Positions 16,134 through 18,546 of a DNA stretch of 18,546 nt are shown one piece after another. The DNA lies in contig URKI01000042.1 of assembly GCA_900548505.1 (NCBI GenBank), positions 1 through 18,546 of the forward strand, in the 5' to 3' direction. How positions within the stretch are numbered: the stretch's first letter is position 1; each line of letters starts with the position of its first letter. The position numbers and the translations under genes were made by a program. Under the pieces are notes generated by a model. The model was not told where the DNA came from, made no database searches, and saw nothing but the letters and a program-made list of their open reading frames with translations. The DNA is from an uncultured Oscillibacter sp. (GTDB taxonomy: Bacteria; Bacillota; Clostridia; Oscillospirales; Oscillospiraceae).

Positions 16134-17219
16134 TTACATGAGCTCCAGGCCCTTGCTGAGGTTGACGATGAAGTCCTGGGCGTTGGTGACGATGCCCCGG
16201 GCGGAGAGGCTGCCCCGGTCCGAGAGCTTGTTGACCGTAAATTCGGAGATGTCCACGCAGTAGAAGTACACCTGCCGCACGGTGCCGTCCGGCAGCACCC
16301 GGTAAGAGGGGGTCATGTTGCCGGTGGCGATGGTGTGGAGGGTGGTGGCCATGCAGATGACGGTGGTGGCGGAGCGCACCTGGTCGCGCATGGCGTCCTG
16401 GGCGTCGTACACATTGCCGATCACCGGGGGCAGCGGGCCGTCGTCCCGGATGGAGCCGGCCAGCACGTAGGGAACGCCCATTTTCTCGCAGGCCCACAGG
16501 ATACCCCCGTGGATGCCCTCCCCTTTCAAAAAGGCGGGGATGGAGCCGTAGCGCCGCACGGCATTGATGGTGTCCAGGTGGTTATAATGGCCTAAGGGGC
16601 GGCTTTCCTGGGTGTAGATGTCCTGGCCCAGGGCCGTGCCCAGGTACGCCGCCTCCAGATCGTGGGTGGCCAGGGCGTTGCCTGCCAGCACCGCGTGGAC
16701 ATAGCCCCCCTCCACCAGCCGGGAAAAGGCGGTGCGGGCGTCGTGGTCGAAGGCAAAGGCCGGGCCCATGACCCAGACGATCTTTCCGTGCTCTCGTTCA
16801 TGGCGCAAAAGCTCGTAAAGCTCGTCGTAGTCCCGGGAAAACGCCGTCTCCCGGGAGCGGCCCTGGCGGAAGGCAAAGGACTCCCGCATGGCGGTGGGCT
16901 CGTGGAACCCGTCCGGGTGTACCAGGATGCCCTCCTCCCCGTGCTCCGTCCGGCCCACGGCCACCAGGTCGCCCCGGCGCAGGTGGCGGAACTCCCGCAC
17001 GGCGATGCGGCCCTCCTCCCACACGGCCACGCAGTCCATGCGGCTCTCTTCGGCCAGGTGCCACTGATCGCCGATGTGGAAGTACTCTGGGAAGATGCTC
17101 ATGGCGTGATAGCCCTCCGGGGCCACGCCGTCGGCCGGTGCGGGCTGGAACACGGCCTCCGGCGCATCGGTGAGGCCGGAAAAGTCCGGCGCCGTGTAGG
17201 GACGCAGGGAAAAGGACAT
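16134..17219 (-). CDS. TIGR00300 / LOR-SDH family protein, possible ornithine cyclodeaminase
   Basis: The 361 residues match the family first named for the lysine-oxoglutarate reductase/saccharopine dehydrogenase bifunctional region. Members in archaea and the C-terminal part of cyanobacterial AgrE/ArgZ have been linked to ornithine cyclodeamination (ornithine to proline plus ammonia, NAD-dependent). Signatures seen are LAGNALATHDLEAAYLGTAL (178-197), VLAGSIRDDGPLPPVI (252-267), YDAQDAMR, LHTIATGN (294-301) and CVDISEFTVNKLSDRGS (321-337). The start at 17219 has AAGGAGG eight bases upstream; the frame runs further to 17465 but without family likeness. It opposes replication direction. Function is inferred from family motifs only. 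Confidence 0.85.
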   Translation of the reverse strand: MSFSLRPYTAPDFSGLTDAPEAVFQPAPADGVAPEGYHAMSIFPEYFHIGDQWHLAEESRMDCVAVWEEGRIAVREFRHLRRGDLVAVGRTEHGEEGILVHPDGFHEPTAMRESFAFRQGRSRETAFSRDYDELYELLRHEREHGKIVWVMGPAFAFDHDARTAFSRLVEGGYVHAVLAGNALATHDLEAAYLGTALGQDIYTQESRPLGHYNHLDTINAVRRYGSIPAFLKGEGIHGGILWACEKMGVPYVLAGSIRDDGPLPPVIGNVYDAQDAMRDQVRSATTVICMATTLHTIATGNMTPSYRVLPDGTVRQVYFYCVDISEFTVNKLSDRGSLSARGIVTNAQDFIVNLSKGLELM

Positions 17220-17315
17220 AAAAACGCCTCCTTGTAGAAAATGAAAAAACCGGCGGCGGCACAGGCCGTCTCCGGACACATCCGTCCGCGAATGGGGCGG
17301 GGGATTCTTTTCTCC

Positions 17316-17344
17316 AGCATAGCAGAAGCGGGCGTCGGAATCAA
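17316..17344 (-). promoter_or_regulatory. Promoter of the TIGR00300-family gene
   Basis: The minus strand has TTGATT (17344-17339), a 17-bp spacer and TATGCT (17321-17316), leaving a leader of about 90 bases. It is back to back with the nadE promoter candidate. Confidence 0.75.
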
Positions 17345-17353
17345 CCCCGCGCC

Positions 17354-17382
17354 TTGTAAAAGGCGGCGGGGCGGTGTAAAAT
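17354..17382 (+). promoter_or_regulatory. nadE promoter candidate
   Basis: TTGTAA (17354-17359), a 17-bp GC-rich spacer and TAAAAT (17377-17382) precede nadE by about 42 bases. The -35 boxes of the two divergent promoters are only about 10 bases apart, so one regulator could act on both. Confidence 0.65.
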
Positions 17383-17424
17383 AACAAAAAACGGTGATCG
17401 CTCTTTTTGAAGGAGGTTTTGCAT

Positions 17425-18498
17425 ATGAAAGACGGATTTGTCACTGTGGCAGCAGCCACTCCCAAGATCCGCGTGGCGGACTGCCGCTACAACGCTGAGC
17501 AGATCTTCACCCTCATGCGCCAGGCGGACCAGCAGGGCGTGAAGGTGATCGTGTTCCCGGAGCTGTGCCTCACCGGCTACACCTGCGGCGATCTCTTCTT
17601 GCAGGATTCGCTGCTCCGGGGCGCCGAGGAGGGCCTCAAGACCATCCTGGAGGCCACACGGAACCTGGACATGGTGGCGGCCATCGGCCTGCCCGTGCGG
17701 GACCAGTGGCATAACAAACTGTATAACTGCGCCGCGGTAATACACAAAGGAGAGATCCTGGGCCTGGTGCCCAAGACGTATGTCCCCAATTACGGGGAAT
17801 TTTACGAGCAGCGGTGGTTCAGCCCCTCCGGCGGCGTGGACGGCGTAGATGACGACTTCCAGCTGTGCGGACAGGCGGTGTGCATGAACAGCAACGGGCT
17901 GTTCGCCTGCGACAGCATGCCCAACCTGGTGATCGGCGTGGAGATCTGCGAGGATCTGTGGGCGCCGGAGCCCCCCTCCATCTCCCTGGCCCGCCGGGGC
18001 GCAACCGTGCTTTTGAACCTGTCCGCCTCCAATGAGACTGTGGGCAAGGCCGACTACCGCCGCTCGCTGGTGACGGGCCAGTCTGCCCGGCTGGTGTGCG
18101 GCTACGTGTACGCCAACGCCGGCGAGGGCGAGTCCACCACGGATCTGGTGTTCGCCGGCCACAATCTCATTGCGGAAAACGGCACGCTGCTGGCCGAGCG
18201 GCGGTTTGCCACCGGGCTCACCGTCAGCGAGATCGACGTAGACCGCCTGTGTGCCGAGCGGCAGCGGCTGGGTACCTTCCAGCCCCTGGAGGAGCAGGAG
18301 AGCCTGTGGCGGATCGGCTTTGACCTGGACCTGGGCGACACCCACCTGACCCGGCCTATCTCCCCCACCCCCTTCGTCCCTGAGGACAAGGCCGACCGGG
18401 CGGAGCGGTGCAACGAGATTTTGTACGTGGCCGCCCTGGGCCTCAAGAAGCGGCTGGAGCACACCAGCGCCAAGACGGCGGTGGTGGGTCTCTCCGGC
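17425..18498 (+). CDS. nadE: Glutamine-dependent NAD+ synthetase, N-terminal part
   Basis: This enzyme makes NAD+ from deamido-NAD+, ATP and ammonia released from glutamine. The ATG at 17425 has AAGGAGG eight bases upstream. The 358 codons present cover the nitrilase-type glutaminase domain with its Glu46-Lys117-Cys175 triad (FPELCLTGY, VPKTYVPNYGEFYE, GVEICEDLW). The linker and the first part of the synthetase domain follow. The genomic sequence ends at VVGLSG, exactly where the ATP-binding SGGxDS loop should begin, and the adapter follows. Roughly 280 residues are missing by comparison with the usual 640 or so. The two-domain form means it can use glutamine directly rather than free ammonia. 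Confidence 0.95.
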
Positions 18499-18546
18499 CT
18501 GTCTCTTATACACATCTCCGAGCCCACGAGACCGGAGCCTATCTCG
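18499..18546 (+). other. Nextera read-2 adapter, index and P7 start (sequencing artefact)
   Basis: Bases 18499-18517 are the Tn5 mosaic end in reverse complement, 18518-18532 are the read-2 adapter part CCGAGCCCACGAGAC, 18533-18540 (CGGAGCCT) are an i7 index, which I recall as Nextera N720, and ATCTCG begins P7. None of this is genome, and it truncates nadE. Confidence 0.98.

Noticed and set aside
17341..18513. 390-codon minus-strand frame starting MYKRQ opposite nadE
   Set aside because: Its start lies in adapter sequence and the rest is antisense to a clear NAD+ synthetase.

Overview
The window is an 18.5 kb assembled fragment around the chromosomal replication origin of a GC-rich, low-copy-RNA Firmicute. 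Gene order (glycyl-tRNA synthetase; jag-yidC-yidD-rnpA-rpmH on one side; dnaA-dnaN-yaaA-recF-remB-gyrB-gyrA on the other), AGGAGG-type ribosome binding sites, a T-box leader and strong GC bias at third codon positions point to a Clostridia member, most likely the Oscillospiraceae/Ruminococcaceae. Genus cannot be decided from the sequence alone. Both ends are not biological: bases 1-27 and 18499-18546 are Illumina Nextera (Tn5) adapter, the right one carrying an index and the start of P7. Genomic sequence is about 28-18498, and the first and last genes are cut by it.

Left arm (28-4159, all minus strand): the 5' part of a dimeric-type glycyl-tRNA synthetase behind a glycine T-box with its own promoter, then the classic operon rpmH, rnpA, yidD, yidC, jag (read right to left) from a strong promoter at 4276-4304 to a terminator at 1280-1307. 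These genes supply ribosomal protein L34, the RNase P protein, the membrane insertase with its YidD helper, and an RNA-binding KH/R3H protein.

Origin (4160-6123): divergent rpmH and dnaA promoters, dnaA starting at a TTG, then a dnaA-dnaN intergenic region with three near-consensus DnaA boxes and an AT-rich stretch. Gene direction flips here, as expected for a bidirectional origin.

Right arm (6124-15858, plus strand): dnaN, yaaA and recF are tightly packed or overlapping. They are followed by a disordered stretch holding a second, diverged recF 3' end, two related small membrane proteins flanking remB, gyrB, gyrA, a small membrane protein and a terminator. Then comes a diverged partial copy of the rnhA 5' end, intact rnhA and an unknown membrane-anchored protein. 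The two gene-end remnants bracket the gyrase block and differ from the intact genes almost only at silent positions. That is the most unusual feature here and suggests past exchange with a related lineage (or, less likely, a chimeric assembly).

Far right (16089-18498): a minus-strand gene of the TIGR00300/LOR-SDH family (archaeal-type ornithine cyclodeaminase relatives) diverges from a glutamine-dependent NAD+ synthetase, cut by the adapter just at its synthetase P-loop. No mobile element with a transposase, CRISPR array, tRNA or rRNA was seen. I do not see a clearly new multi-gene system; the region is mainly core replication and housekeeping.
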